Part shown: piece after piece, positions 51,201 through 61,506 of the stretch
Position numbering within the stretch: the first letter of the stretch is position 1
Layout: every line of letters starts with the position of its first letter
Source of the DNA: Phytophthora quininea
Lineage: Eukaryota; Oomycota; Peronosporomycetes; Peronosporales; Peronosporaceae
Direction: 5' to 3'
Length of the DNA: 64,000 bases
NCBI GenBank assembly: GCA_011947345.1
Contig: JAAVTG010000559.1
Span: forward strand, 682,001-746,000
Program-made: the position numbers and the translations under genes
Notes under the pieces: model-generated
Database searches by the model: none
What the model was told of the DNA's origin: nothing
What the model saw: the letters and a program-made list of their open reading frames with translations, nothing else

Positions 51201-53203
51201 ATGATTTCGCGCTGGGCTGGCAGCCATACACTCGTCGCTACAGTCAAGCGGTTGAAGGCCGTGCGCCAACGTGCCACGCCTCCTGATGCTGGTCCTCCGA
51301 TCGAATTACGCCCGCTAGATAATGAACAATTTGTTTGGCCTACTTTTGCGGAGATTGCTGGGATCCAGAGCGCTGCGATGCCGCCAACGGAAGCGGTGCG
51401 CGGTGACGATGGTTCTTTCACAGTGGATGGCCGTGTTTGGAATCCTCCAGAGGCCAAGAAACTGATACAGCGACTCTGCATTATCGCGCATTGTGGGATC
51501 CAAGGTCATCGGGGCCATCAGGCCATGACTGCACACTTGCGCCGAATTTTCGCGATCGACCATCTCTCTGCGATTGTAGCAGCGTTTGTTGGACAGTGTC
51601 TGCTGTGTCATCATTCGCGAGGGGGGATTATCCCACGTCCATGGGGAGAAACGATCAACTGCACTACGCGAAATGGAGTTCTTCATTTTGATTTCCTTTA
51701 CATGGGTGAAAGCTATGGCAACAGCAAGTACCTGCTGGTCCTGAAAGACCACGCAACGCATTATTGTGAGTTGACCGTGGCAGACACAGCAGACAGCCGC
51801 GTGGTGGTTGAAGCGTTGCTGGCTTGGCACTCACGGTTTAGGATTCCGCCGGTGTGGATTTCGGACAACGGGAGTCACTTTAAGAATGAAGTGGTGAGTG
51901 AATTGTGCAGGCGTTTGCGATCGCAGCAGACGTTCAAGCCAGCTTATTGCCCGTGGATAAATGGCTCGATAGAACGAGTCAATCGAGGTATTCTGCAGGT
52001 CATGAGGGCCATGATCTTGGAGTACGAGATTATCTACAAGGACTGGATATACCTTGCGTCCATAGTGCAATCACGTTTAAATCACTCACCTGTACCATCG
52101 CTAGGTAACAGAGCGCCGGTGGGATTGTTTACAGGGCTGCAGTGCCCGACACCACTGCGTGAGTTTTACCTGCCCAAAAGTGGTGAATATCAGAACGTAC
52201 CCAACAGCAACGAGATCGATGGATTTCTTGCTGACCTTCGTGACAGTGTACACGCGATGCACTGCGTCGTGGAGAACCAACGTCTAAAGCAACGGCTGCT
52301 GAACAAGAAGCGCCAGCGAGGAGAGAAGCTCGTGAATTTTGATGTTGGAGACTTTGTTCTGCGTTCTCGAGTGGATGAGAGACACGGAAACAAACTACAG
52401 GTCACATGGATTGGGCCTTATCGAGTGCTGCGTGCCGATGCACACTCCTTTCGAGTGCAACACCTTGTCACTGGTGACGAGATGGATGTACACGCGTCGC
52501 GGTTAAAATTCTATGCCGACGACAGTCTTGAGGTGACTGACGAGCTCTTGAAGCACGTAGCTTCGCAGGGCGTTCTGTTAGCCGTTGACAGCCTCAAGAA
52601 CCACAGGTGGAACGCCGACATTGACGATTTCGAATCTTGGTGGGGTGGAAAGGTCTACAGTCGATCGAAGACTCGTACGAGCCGATGGCTAGCCTCGCCA
52701 AGGAGATCCGTGTGTTGGTGGGAAATTATGTGGACAAAGCAAACGATCAGCGACTCAATGAGTGCTGGTTACAGCTGTGTGGAGATCGAACCCAGGACGC
52801 GGTGCCTCCAGGACATGCGCCTGCCGATTCCATGCATACAATTACGACTATCAGTGGCCCGAGTGTGCCCGCGGGCAACACGGGTTCGAGACGACGTCGA
52901 CTATCCGGCAGGAAGCGAAGCCACAAGCCTGAGCAACGGAGTTCACGACACTCCCAAGGAAGTGATGACGCCGACGCTGGAGCACGAGAAGTTGCCCAGC
53001 GTCCGGTCCGGTCGACTGAGGCCAGCGGACAGCAAATGATGGTCAGATACGGCCCTCCAGCTGAGCCTCCAGGCCGACGGACAAGATCGATGGCTGCTGC
53101 TGCTGCTGCTGCAGAGTCGTCAACAACCCAAGGCCCCACGCCTGACGAAACTTCACCTCGGGGTGAACGTTTTCCTCATCGTTCTCGCCGACGTCGCAGT
53201 TAA
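48282..53203 (+). CDS. Gypsy gag-pol polyprotein (frame-broken)
   Basis: The start at 48,282 (MSANGGGLTGSVPLF) opens gag. A zinc knuckle CPKCQQMHWLREC (C-x2-C-x3-H-x4-C, one residue shorter than the usual CCHC) lies at about 49,118. Protease motif PDSGSDYTVI is at about 49,311. Reverse transcriptase shows VPQGCSDAAIFFQ and the catalytic WIDD (about 50,340). RNase H has TDASEIGW, ...EREALPIV and YCDHRNL. Integrase has an H-H-C-C finger (HCGIQGHRGHQ...CLLCHH) and catalytic D, D (ISDNGSHF) and E (SIERVNR). A chromodomain-type LVGWKGLQSIEDSYEPMASL follows (about 52,640). Breaks: 48,437-48,440 (one base), ~50,168 (two bases) and ~52,635 (one base). Beyond the chromodomain two frames stay open (to 53,039 and 53,203), so the true C-terminus is uncertain. 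Confidence 0.85.
53092..53113 (+). repeat. GCT trinucleotide repeat
   Basis: About seven GCT units, near the end of the retrotransposon coding region. It encodes poly-Ala in one frame and poly-Gln/Ser in others. Confidence 0.7.
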
Positions 53204-53519
53204 TGGGCGTGCGGTCGAGCGCCACCGCCAAATGCTTGAGGAGCATTTCGGCAACCCCTATCTTTCCGGTCGTCGTAAGCAGGACCAAGGACGAACACCG
53301 CGCGTGGCTCGGAATTGGTGCCTGTGACGAAAGAACGATGCTGCCTTGACAATAATCACCCCTGGTGATGATTACACGGTTTGAGGTCACGTTGGCTTTA
53401 TTGAAGCGACATGGTATCGCGACTCCGCTGAAACTGATTGCCACAAAGGTGGTGACAGCAGCGAAGGCCGTGAGCGGTGCCGTGGAGATAGCGACGGTGG
53501 ATCCAAGCTTCGGGGGCAG
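53204..53519. other. Retrotransposon 3' region up to the LTR
   Basis: About 315 bp between the end of gag-pol and the 3' LTR. A purine-rich GGGGGCAG (53,512-53,519) directly before the LTR is the likely polypurine tract. A minus-strand frame (53,043-53,693) stays open through this stretch with balanced composition, but no domain is recognised. Confidence 0.5.
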
Positions 53520-53871
53520 TGTAGTGGATTCCAGGCGTTTCAGCTTGACTCCACCTGCACAGGCGCCAGAGTTCGATAACAGAAGTGTCCAGCAGCTCCC
53601 AGTTGTGGACACGAACTGCATACGATGCAACCGGCAGGCTGCCAGTGCCTGACCCGGTTGCTGTACTTGGAGTTTGTATGTCAAACTGCACATTTACGGT
53701 TGCATCGAGCGTTGGAGCTGACCTATAATGCCAGTTCTCGATTTGCTTCCAAGCCCTCAAGTGCTTGGGAAGCTTTCATACAATACATTCAGCTATATTG
53801 TTGTGGAGTAGCTCCCACACTGTTGTGTGTTGTGTTGGTCATCAGACTACAACTACCCGGGACATACTACA
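53520..53871 (+). repeat. 3' LTR
   Basis: 352 bp, TGTAGT...ACTACA. Its outer part is also contained in the younger inverted repeat. The partial LTR at 63,763-64,000 carries all three of its distinguishing bases. Confidence 0.9.
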
Positions 53872-53880
53872 CCGGCACGT

Positions 53881-54569
53881 TCAGACGAACGGCTGCCAGG
53901 AAGGGGTCCTGGTCGGCGGATACTGCGTCGTGAACACATACGTTGTGGGGAATTGTGGTAGCGTCTGCAATGGCTGTGGCTGGTGTTGAGGCTGAAGTCG
54001 TGGTTGTTGACCATAGACACCGTAGCCAGGAAATAGCGCCTGGGTCAAGGAAGCAAGCTGTTGAGTCGCAGCCGTCAGTTCTTGTTGCAGTGCGACACAA
54101 GTCGCCTGCGACCGAGAGCGTTCGAGGCGAGTTTCTCTCAACTGGCCTAGCAGCGCTAGACGCTCCTCATTTCTTGGTTGTTGGTCTTGACGCTCGAGCT
54201 TCTTTGTCACGGCGTACAGGACAAGTCTGTCGCCCAGTTCCTTGGTGTTGGCGACCTCGACCAGGTTGAGGAATGGCCCCTTGGCCGTCGCCTCTGTGAC
54301 TGGACCGTAGTCCTCATGCCGAACGCCGTCGACGCTGCGGTACCACGTGAGTGGCTTTCCTGTGCGGTTGTCTTTGCAGGTCAGTACACCCGGCACGGAG
54401 ACTCCACGACGAAATGCCTTCAACTTGACCGTCAGATAGACCACGTCGACGTACGGGACGTCGTTCTGGAACACGAGCAGGTTGTTGTCGGCGGCGTCAA
54501 GGTCGAGCGCCTCATCGCATCGTCCACGTGTATCGGGAAGAGAATCATCCCCGTGGACACGTGCGCCAT
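53881..54569 (-). CDS. Conserved unknown protein, left copy
   Basis: No family was recognised. The preferred start is ATG at 54,569 (MAHVSTGMILFPIHVDD). A one-base deletion near 54,518 then leads into EALDLDAADNNLLVFQNDVPYVDVVYL, giving about 229 residues. The longer upstream frame from 54,702 is probably spurious because it overlaps the divergent gene's start. The middle is soluble and globular-looking (KPLTWYRSVDGVRHEDYGP, NTKELGDRLVLYAVTKKLE). It is followed by a charged, probably coiled-coil stretch (ERLALLGQLRETRLERSRSQ), and the tail is rich in Gln and Pro. The stop lies 9 bp from the Gypsy LTR. It is divergent from the NYN-like gene (136 bp between starts). Confidence 0.5.
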
Positions 54570-54704
54570 GGTTGGCAAATTGGAGGGTGGCGAGGCATCT
54601 GGGGGGAGGCAACTTCAACTTTAGGTATACAAACACCAAGTGATCGAAGTGACAAAACATGTGTGTTTTCCAATCCATCCGCATTTCGAATCTCCGTCTC
54701 AAAG

Positions 54705-56127
54705 ATGACCGAAGAGCGCCATTTGTTCCTTGACCTGGACGGCCTGCTGCAGACTATGCGGACGCATGTGAAGCTGTATCCAGAGGCATTCGCCCCTCGC
54801 ACAGCCAATGAAGACCTCCGGCTGGACGCCAAGTGGCTCACCGCCTTCATGACGGACCAGAACGCCTCGGTAGCTGCTCGCCGAGTGACGTTTCTGGATT
54901 GGGACAGCGACGGTGTTGCCGACTTTGTTAAACTAGGCTGGCAAGAGAAGAGCAAGGGCAATCGCCGAGACCATTTGAGCTTCAACTCGCTGCTTCGAGC
55001 CAATCTGCAGTCGTGGGGGCTGCCACAGTCTCTGATAACAGGACTCTGGTGCTCGCCGTTGGAGAGCCGACCGAGTCCGTGCTCAAGTGCGTGGCGAGCT
55101 ACCTGGAGGCCAGTTGGTCGGTGGAGCTCTGCTGTCTGCAGCAGCACTGGAAGAGTCTCCCGAAGAAGGCCACGCAGCGCTGTCGAGGCTACCACGGCTT
55201 TGAGAAGGTCTTTCTGGACGGGTTCGTGGACCAGTTGGCGCTGAGACCATCGACGGCAAAATTCACCACCTTAGCAGACAATCTGCAGCAGACATCGACA
55301 GCTGCAGCCTCCTCACTTCGTAGCACTGCTGTGGGGTGCCATGTAACAAGATGAATGAGGTGGAGGCTGCTGGCGCCAAGTTAGAGGCGACTCTATCCGT
55401 GCAGCTGGAAAAGTACGTTCGAGATGCAGTGACGGCGTTCAAAGCAGACATGTTGCAGCCGAATGCAACGATAAGAAGCACCGACAGAGCGTCGAACAAC
55501 CAGCAAGCACGAGACACCAACGGACAAGCGCAAAGGGAGCCGTGGATCCTTCCGCGACAGAACATTGCTACGACCGCAAGGGCGACCGAGATACCGAGAT
55601 CGAACCAAGAAGAGGCCGACAATGGTGTTAGTGCACGAACTGTTCCAGATGAGAGAACCACAGCGGAACTCACCGCCCTCAAGCGGCAAATGCACGAGAT
55701 GCGGACAGCCTTCTCAGCGCTGAACGTGGGGATATCGACACAGGCAGCGTTGCGGCGAGAGAACCAGGAGCTTCGTCAGCGTGTGGAGCAGCAAACGCGT
55801 CAGATCGCCCAGCTGCAGATTTCGATGGATGCCGCACAAGCCGAGCGCCTGCAATTCGAAGACGCGTACGAGGACGCAGTCGAGGCCCACCGAGCGGCGT
55901 TGGCTCGGCGCGAGGAGATCATGCTCTGTCCGGTGACGCAGTCGCTCTTGGAGGCGCCGATGGTGACGGTTTGCTGCGGCCACGCGTTTTCCCGGTCGAG
56001 TCTGCAGCGCGTTCAAGCGTGCCCGATCTGTCGCCGTCCTGTCCGAGCGATTCAAGATCGGGCGATGGAGGCCGTCGTCGCCCAGTTTCGAGAGGAGAGT
56101 GCGGCGTTCACCACCGAGGAGTCCTAG
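54705..56127 (+). CDS. NYN-like / coiled-coil / U-box protein, left copy (frame-broken)
   Basis: Three frames join into one protein of about 474 residues if one base is restored in the G5 run at 55,015-55,019 and one in the G4 run at 55,333-55,336. The N-terminal part (HLFLDLDGLLQTM...RTLVLAVGEPTESVLKCVASYL) has the strand-Asp and central strand-helix arrangement of NYN/PIN-type nuclease folds, but its acidic residues do not match the classic pattern, so this is tentative. A long heptad-like helix (about 55,690-55,910) follows. It ends in a U-box/RING-like domain: LCPVTQSLLEAPMVTVCCGHAFSRSSLQ, CPICRRPV. The missing first Cys pair favours U-box over RING. It could instead be two adjacent genes, the second starting at 55,336. 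Ubiquitin-ligase activity is a family-based inference. Confidence 0.55.
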
Positions 56128-56128
56128 C

Positions 56129-57230
56129 TTCAGCATGAGGACTGCTTCCTGTCGCTGTTATTTGAACGACAGGCCCCGCTGTGTTTACGAGCGGAATGGA
56201 TCAGTTTTGTCGGGGACGAGCCAAACGTTGGCGACAGCTATCCTAGGCTGCGACGTTTGTGATATCCGTCCGAGATCGAGAAAGCGAAGACCTCTCTGTG
56301 CTGGCAGATACACCTCGCTCAGGCAATCGCGTCTGCAGGCGACGACACTCGATCTCTCCGCTCTTAGAGCTCGATCTCTTTCGAGTCGTGGCTGCACCCC
56401 AGTAATGCTGGCCGCAAGATGCCACCCCACCAAACGCTTGGACTGCACACGACGGAGCCATCCCCACCGACGTCGACGTCGTCGCTGTCCGTTGACCTCT
56501 TGCGTTGAAGTGGTCCTACCGAGAGTGGCATGGGCCTTCTCCATGTGGTTTTGCGGTCCGCGACCGCTTCAAGTCGATGTGTCACAAGGGCAACGTGTTC
56601 TCCGCGGCATGGGTACATCTTGGTGGAGACGATTTGCACGAGAATTGTGAAAAATCCAATTCTCTCTCCGATCACCACCAAGTTGGGCGGCGCCAACCCA
56701 ACCACATCTGAAGACTTGTGAACTTCAGCCGCAGCTTCAGAAACGACGTTCATGACGTAACTGAACCTGCAGCCACACACATACACACGCTCGGTTCGTT
56801 TGTATGTCGACACCTTTCGATGATGTTTTGTCGTGGTCGACACCGCCAGCTTGGGAGCAGATGCTGAAACGGTGGTTGGCTGCGGGCCCCACGCGATAGG
56901 AAGCCGGGTCACTGCCACGCGGGGGCGTCGAGGCAGATGGCTGGACGCCTCTCTCACGGAGCGAGGAATCTCCTGAAATCCTGCCAGCGCCGAATTGGAA
57001 CGGGGCCCACAATCGGTGCTGTCTGATGGCTGCGGAAAATTTGATACAAATTCAATAATACTTGTTTTTATTGGCCCAAATAATAACACGGATCTCTCGG
57101 TTGCTGTATGGGACACGCGACAGGGCAGATGAGGCCAGTCACAGCGTGTCGTCGCCGCAGTAAAGGCCCGTTTATTCGTAGTTTTGCCGTCTGGCGTTCG
57201 TTGCCAAGCCTTCCTTCTCTTGCTTTTGCC
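56129..57230. other. Interval between inverted-repeat arm and ankyrin-FYVE gene
   Basis: About 1.1 kb. Frames here are short or antisense extensions of neighbouring genes. I recognise no domain, RNA gene or transposon end. The last 200 bp probably contain the promoter and leader of the ankyrin-FYVE gene, but no INR/FPR match was found. Confidence 0.4.
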
Positions 57231-58552
57231 ATGCCGGCCACGGAGGTGGACATCGATGACATGCACGCCGACGCCGACTACTCGGTGGGCAAGTCCCCCA
57301 CGTCGGCGGCCACGGCGCCCGCCGGAAGCAGCAACAGCCTCAGCACCAGCAGCCACAGCGCCAGCTACGAGTCCGCGGACGAGCGCCACACCATGCCGGC
57401 GCCGCTCTCGGTGCCGTCGGGCGACTACGACTACCGCCGCGTGCAGCAGGCCAGCAGCTTCGACGTGGAGCAGATGATCCACATGCGAGAGAGCACCTTC
57501 CGGGACAGCCTCATGCCCAACAACTACGGGGACCCGGACTCGCACGGCTCCGGGTCCAACAGCGGCGGCCGACCCACGGAAATGGGCAACGCGCTCATGC
57601 GGATGGACGACAACTACCGTCGCGCCTACCAGAACGGGCCCCGGCCGTCCACGACAACCCCCGACGGTCTCACGCCGCTGCTGCAAGCGGCTCGAGCGGG
57701 AGATATTGTGCTGGTGAATGCTCTGGTGATCCAGGCAGGCACCGACATCTTGCGACGAGACCCCATGTTCGGGCAGACGGCGCTGCACTTTGCCATTCGA
57801 GGAGGCCACTTGGGTGTCGTGCAGGCGCTGCTGATGCCGCAGCTCAGGGGCTCCATCGTCAACGTGGCCGACAATAGACGCAACACGGCGCTGCACTTGG
57901 CGGCCGCCAAGTCTAGGCGCATGACCAAGCTGCTGCTCGAGTGCGGCGCTGACGTCAACTTCCTCAACATGCGCAACCAGACGCCGCTCGGAGTGCACAT
58001 CCTGACCGTCTCGAGAGACGACCCGACCATGACGGAGATCTTGCTGCAGCACCGCGCCAATCCCAACGCGCCTGTGGACAAGTCGACGATCCTGCACGTC
58101 GCGCTGGACAAGGGGCTGATCCAGATCGCCACGAGGCTGGTGCGTCACGGCGCCAGACTGGACCTCAAGGACGAGTCCGGCAAGACCGTGTTCGACAAGG
58201 TGGACCAGGCGCAGCTCAAGATGCTGCTGTCCAAGGTCGCGCACCCGCCCGTGTGGGTACCCGACAGCGAGCGGCAAGTATGCATGGAGTGCCACAAAAA
58301 TTCGGCAGTCTAGGCTCGCGCCGACACCACTGCCGTATGTGCGGCCGCGTCTTGTGCTCGGCCTGCTCGGCCTGCAACGTCCGCGCCAAGAAGCTGCCGT
58401 TCCAGGCGCGTCGTCGCGGCAAGAAGAACAAGGCCGAGAAGGGCACCGCCAACACGCGGGTGTGCAATATGTGCTACGAGATCTGCTCCGAGGGCGACCT
58501 GACGGCCAACAACGGCAGCTACCACCAACGAGCCCACAGCGAGACGGCTTAA
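57231..58552 (+). CDS. Ankyrin-repeat FYVE-domain protein (one frame break)
   Basis: The protein is about 440 residues. The start at 57,231 (MPATEVDIDDMHAD) is preferred to the in-frame ATG at 57,108, because the acidic, Ser-rich N-terminus and GC-rich codon use begin there. Residues 1-140 are low-complexity and Ser/Asp-rich. Ankyrin repeats span about 145-330 (GLTPLLQAARAGDIVLVNAL, GQTALHFAIRGGHLGVVQAL, NTALHLAAAKSRRMTKLLLE). A FYVE zinc finger follows, with the WVPD motif, C-x2-C, RRHHCRMCG, C-x2-C and RVCNMC, all the signature elements for PI3P binding. A one-base shortage in the A5 run at 58,296-58,300 separates the first Cys pair from the rest; restoring it makes the finger complete. It probably acts on endosomal membranes. 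The gene lies between the two arms of the young inverted repeat. Confidence 0.85.
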
Positions 58553-59484
58553 ACCTGTGACGCTTCGTGGGCTTCTCGGTCCTGCCGCAACCCCCTCTCG
58601 TGTGCTAGCTTTCCCCCACGCCGCTGTTTTTATCGAGCTAGCATGTCACCAATCACCCCGAGAAGCTCTTCCAGGCGAATGAACGCAGGTACATTTTTCT
58701 TCTTTCATGTACGAGGTAGTGCATGACGTATATACAGCGGTGATAACCCGAGATCGCATGTTTGTATTCCAACGGCGTGTGGCGTTCCATTTCGGGGACG
58801 AAGTAGCGCTAATAGACGACGTGATGGCAAGAACTATTCAGCTCCGACGGCTTGATTGTCTTCCAGATATTCGTTCCGCCCTCGGGGATGATGGCAAGGC
58901 TGCGATATGCATGGCCTGGGATCGTGATCCGTTCTCCGCAAGAAGGATAGACCCAGTCGAAAGAGTGTTTGGCATGCGCTTCGCTGGAGACACCGCTGGG
59001 AGGTGAAAGCACGACAGCTCAAGCAGCTCTTGAGCTGCTTCTTCCTACGGATATCAGCGACTATATACCCACAACTTCGAGTTCCCCCCAGGGGATTTGT
59101 GCCGACGACCCACAGCGGACGGTCGAGACGAGACCACCAACGATGTAGATGTCTATCCAGTAGCCACTCCCATCCCGCGGCGAAGCTGGTTGGAGACGAC
59201 CAGCGCGAGACAGGCCTCGGGCCAAGATTCCTCCTGGCCATCATCCTCTAGGTGATCCCACAAGTTTTTCGTCGTCAGGAGACCTGAAAACACTTTTCAT
59301 CCTGAAGATGACTCGACGGCGATATCATAACTCGATGGCGATACACCTGAAGAAATAACATCCGAGTCGAGTTCGAAATCAAAAATGCTTTACAACAAAC
59401 CGTTGGCTATCGATCGGTCACCTTTCGAGCTAGACACACGTCTACCCTCGAATACTGCAGTTCACCAGGTGAACTACTGCCCAT
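58553..59484. other. Intergenic region between ankyrin-FYVE and sulfatase genes
   Basis: About 930 bp. A 99-residue plus-strand frame (58,707-59,006) and a 136-residue minus-strand frame (58,834-59,244) overlap each other. Neither has a recognisable domain or a start context I trust. It may include decayed transposon sequence, but no termini were found. Confidence 0.4.
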
Positions 59485-60920
59485 TCACTCAGCAAAGTCG
59501 CCCTTGCCGAGCAGCCACTGCACGACCTCCTCGTACTTGGCCAGCAGCGTCGAGTTGGTCTCCTGCAGCAGGTTGGTGCGCTCGAACGGGTCCGTGTCCA
59601 GGTCGAACAGCGTGGCCTCATCGTTGTAGCCCGTGACGTACTTGTAGCGGCCGTCGAACCACAAGTTCCATGTGCTGTAGGCCGAGCGCACCACTCGTCG
59701 AGGAATCTCGTTGCCCTCGAGCACCGGGCGGATCGACACGGCCTCGGACATTTGGTTGGGGATGTTGTCGACCTCGCCCAGGTCCAGGAACGTACGGGCG
59801 AGGTCGATGAGCGACACGCCGATGTTCGTAGACGTGTTGCGCAGCGTCTCGTTGACGACGTCGCCGGCAATGATGAGCGGGACACTCACGGAAGCCTGGT
59901 AGGGCACCGACTTGGACCAGTGGCCCTTGTCGCCGAGCATCTCGCCGTGGTCGCTGGAGAAGACCACGATGGTCTCGCTGAGGTTAACCGCCGCCAAAAT
60001 GTGGCCGATCTGCGAGTCGATGTTCTCGATCAGCGCCGCGTAATCGCCGCGCGTCTGGTTGTGCATCTTGGCCGTGAAGTTACCCGTGTAGTCGATCGGC
60101 GTGGGGAATTCGCGCCCCTGCACCGACCCCACATGCTGTCGGTGACGCTCATCGGGTAGTGCGGGCCGTTCCAGTTGACGATGAGGAACCATTCCTGGTC
60201 GGTCGGGGCCTCGTCCAGCAAACGCAGGGCCTGGTCAGCCACCCAGTTGTCATTGAAAAGTTCGTCCGGCAGCGGATTCGGGTACGTGTCCTCGTACACG
60301 CGCTGCGTGCCGTCGTGACCCCAAGCCACGCGGGTGCGGACGTCCTGCAGGAAGCTGTCGGTGGCGTTGTACTGCAGGAGGAAGTCCGTGTACGGCTCAA
60401 TGTACGATCCGTTGGCGTCCGGGTTTTCAAGCGCCGTCGACTCGTAGACGCCGACCGAGTTGACCATCGCTGAGAAGCCCCACTCGTCCTTGTGTTCACT
60501 GCCGTCGTGGCCCCAGCCGTAGCTGTGCAGCGTCTCGTTCTTGGCCAGGTCGAGCTTCCCGACAGCCATAGTGTGGTAGCCCGAGTTGCGCAGCAGCTTG
60601 TAGAAGGTCGTGAGGCGGTTGGTCGGGAAGTTGTAGTAGTTGGTGAGCACGCCAACCTCCTCGTAGTGCGAGGCGGCGGCGAAGCACGCGCGCGACGGCC
60701 CGCAGATCGGCGACGCCGAGATGGTGCGGTCGAACTTGAGTCCGCGCTCGCGGATGCTGTCGATGTTGGGCGTGTTGAGGAAGTCGTCGGCCGTGCCGTT
60801 GTTGACCCAGTCGTGCCTCAGCTCGTCCGGGAACAGCACGAGGATGTTTGGTCGCTTTGCGTCAGCGGTGGCGGTCAGCGCGCTCAGCGCCGTCAAGACG
60901 GCGAGGGTTTTGAACACCAT
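59485..60920 (-). CDS. Secreted sulfatase family protein (one frame break)
   Basis: The protein is about 478 residues, starting at 60,920 with a signal peptide (MVFKTLAVLTALSALTATADA, then KRPNILVLFPDELRHDW). The active-site motif C73-G-P-S-R matches the C-x-P-S-R signature whose Cys is converted to formylglycine in type I sulfatases. The N-terminal strand with D32 and the later FSSDHGEMLGDKGHWSKS segment supply the usual calcium-binding residues. YNDEATLFDLDTDPFERTNL is the typical C-terminal signature region. A one-base deletion in the run at 60,127-60,130 (G4 on the coding strand) shifts the frame after TDSMWG; restoring it joins SVQGREFPTPIDYTGNF. It would hydrolyse sulfate esters outside the cell; the substrate (for example choline sulfate or sulfated polysaccharide) cannot be told from sequence. 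Confidence 0.85.
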
Positions 60921-61505
60921 TGTACGTGGGTGGAGGCGAATTGAGGACTGAGCTTGTTGCTTGGCTCGCGATTGATAACCACCAGCAGAGCAAGATCGGC
61001 GCGACTAGCTTGAGGTGGATCGTCCAGGGTCAATGGCAACGCCGGGGCACAGGCTCAGGTAACAATTTCGCGTCACGCTGTGAGCAGGGCCAATGTACGC
61101 GCGTTGCAGAGCGCTGTCAGCTCGGAATTGCGTCTGTCAACGCTGCAGCGGAGCCCCATAGGCTTGTGGACGTCGGCACCGACGGGATCAGTTGCCGACT
61201 ATTTGAAGCGCGCAACCACCAGAATGGCATTGCACGAGTCGAAGCAGCAATCGCGCTGATGAGTGGCGGGGGCGACGGCCATTTCGCCCGCGCAGACATC
61301 AAGGCATCTGGCAACGACGGCACATCGATCGCTGGCGAGATGGATAAGCTGGGGTCCGCATGGTGATGCACCATCGATCTCGTAGCAACACGCGTCCGCG
61401 ATGATCTCCGCCCGCCATTACAAGTCTCACATCATATGCATTTCGATCCATGCAACTAAAAGGGCATGCAGCTCACTTCGTCCAAGCAACACCTTCTCTC
61501 ACGAT
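60921..61505. other. Intergenic region upstream of the sulfatase gene
   Basis: About 585 bp between the sulfatase start and the inner edge of the right inverted-repeat arm. Open frames on both strands (148 and 85 codons) mirror each other and show no domain. The right half contains no sequence shared with the left arm's inner flank. Confidence 0.4.
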
Positions 61506-61506
61506 G

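Larger units (their letters stand above)
47775..53871 (+). mobile_element. Complete Gypsy (chromovirus-like) LTR retrotransposon
   Basis: This is a 6,097-bp element with two 352-bp LTRs that start TGTAGT and end ACTACA, a perfect 6-bp inverted terminus. Domain order is gag, zinc knuckle, protease, reverse transcriptase, RNase H, integrase and chromodomain, i.e. Gypsy with a chromodomain. The flanking 5 bp are CCGGT on the left (47,770-47,774) and CCGGC on the right (53,872-53,876), a target-site duplication with one mismatch. The LTRs differ at three positions seen by eye, pointing to a fairly recent insertion. The coding region shows the same one-base-deletion pattern as host genes. Confidence 0.9.
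53634..56128 (+). repeat. Left arm of a near-perfect 2.5-kb inverted repeat
   Basis: 2,495 bp match 61,506-64,000 in inverted orientation. Paired positions sum to 117,634 at the LTR end, at the inner boundary and at the window edge, so there is no net length difference. One substitution was noticed (55,275 region, C versus T). The inner boundary is sharp: identity ends after GTCCTAGC at the U-box gene stop. The outer boundary is unknown because the partner leaves the window. Confidence 0.9.

Noticed and set aside
54545..55195. 216-codon minus-strand frame over the NYN-like gene (mirror at 62,439-63,089)
   Set aside because: Antisense shadow, Ser/Arg-rich, present in both copies only because the inverted repeat is nearly identical.
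56364..58295. 643-codon minus-strand open frame
   Set aside because: It runs antisense across the GC-rich ankyrin-FYVE gene, is His/Arg/Val-rich with no domain, and the plus strand has clear ankyrin and FYVE motifs.
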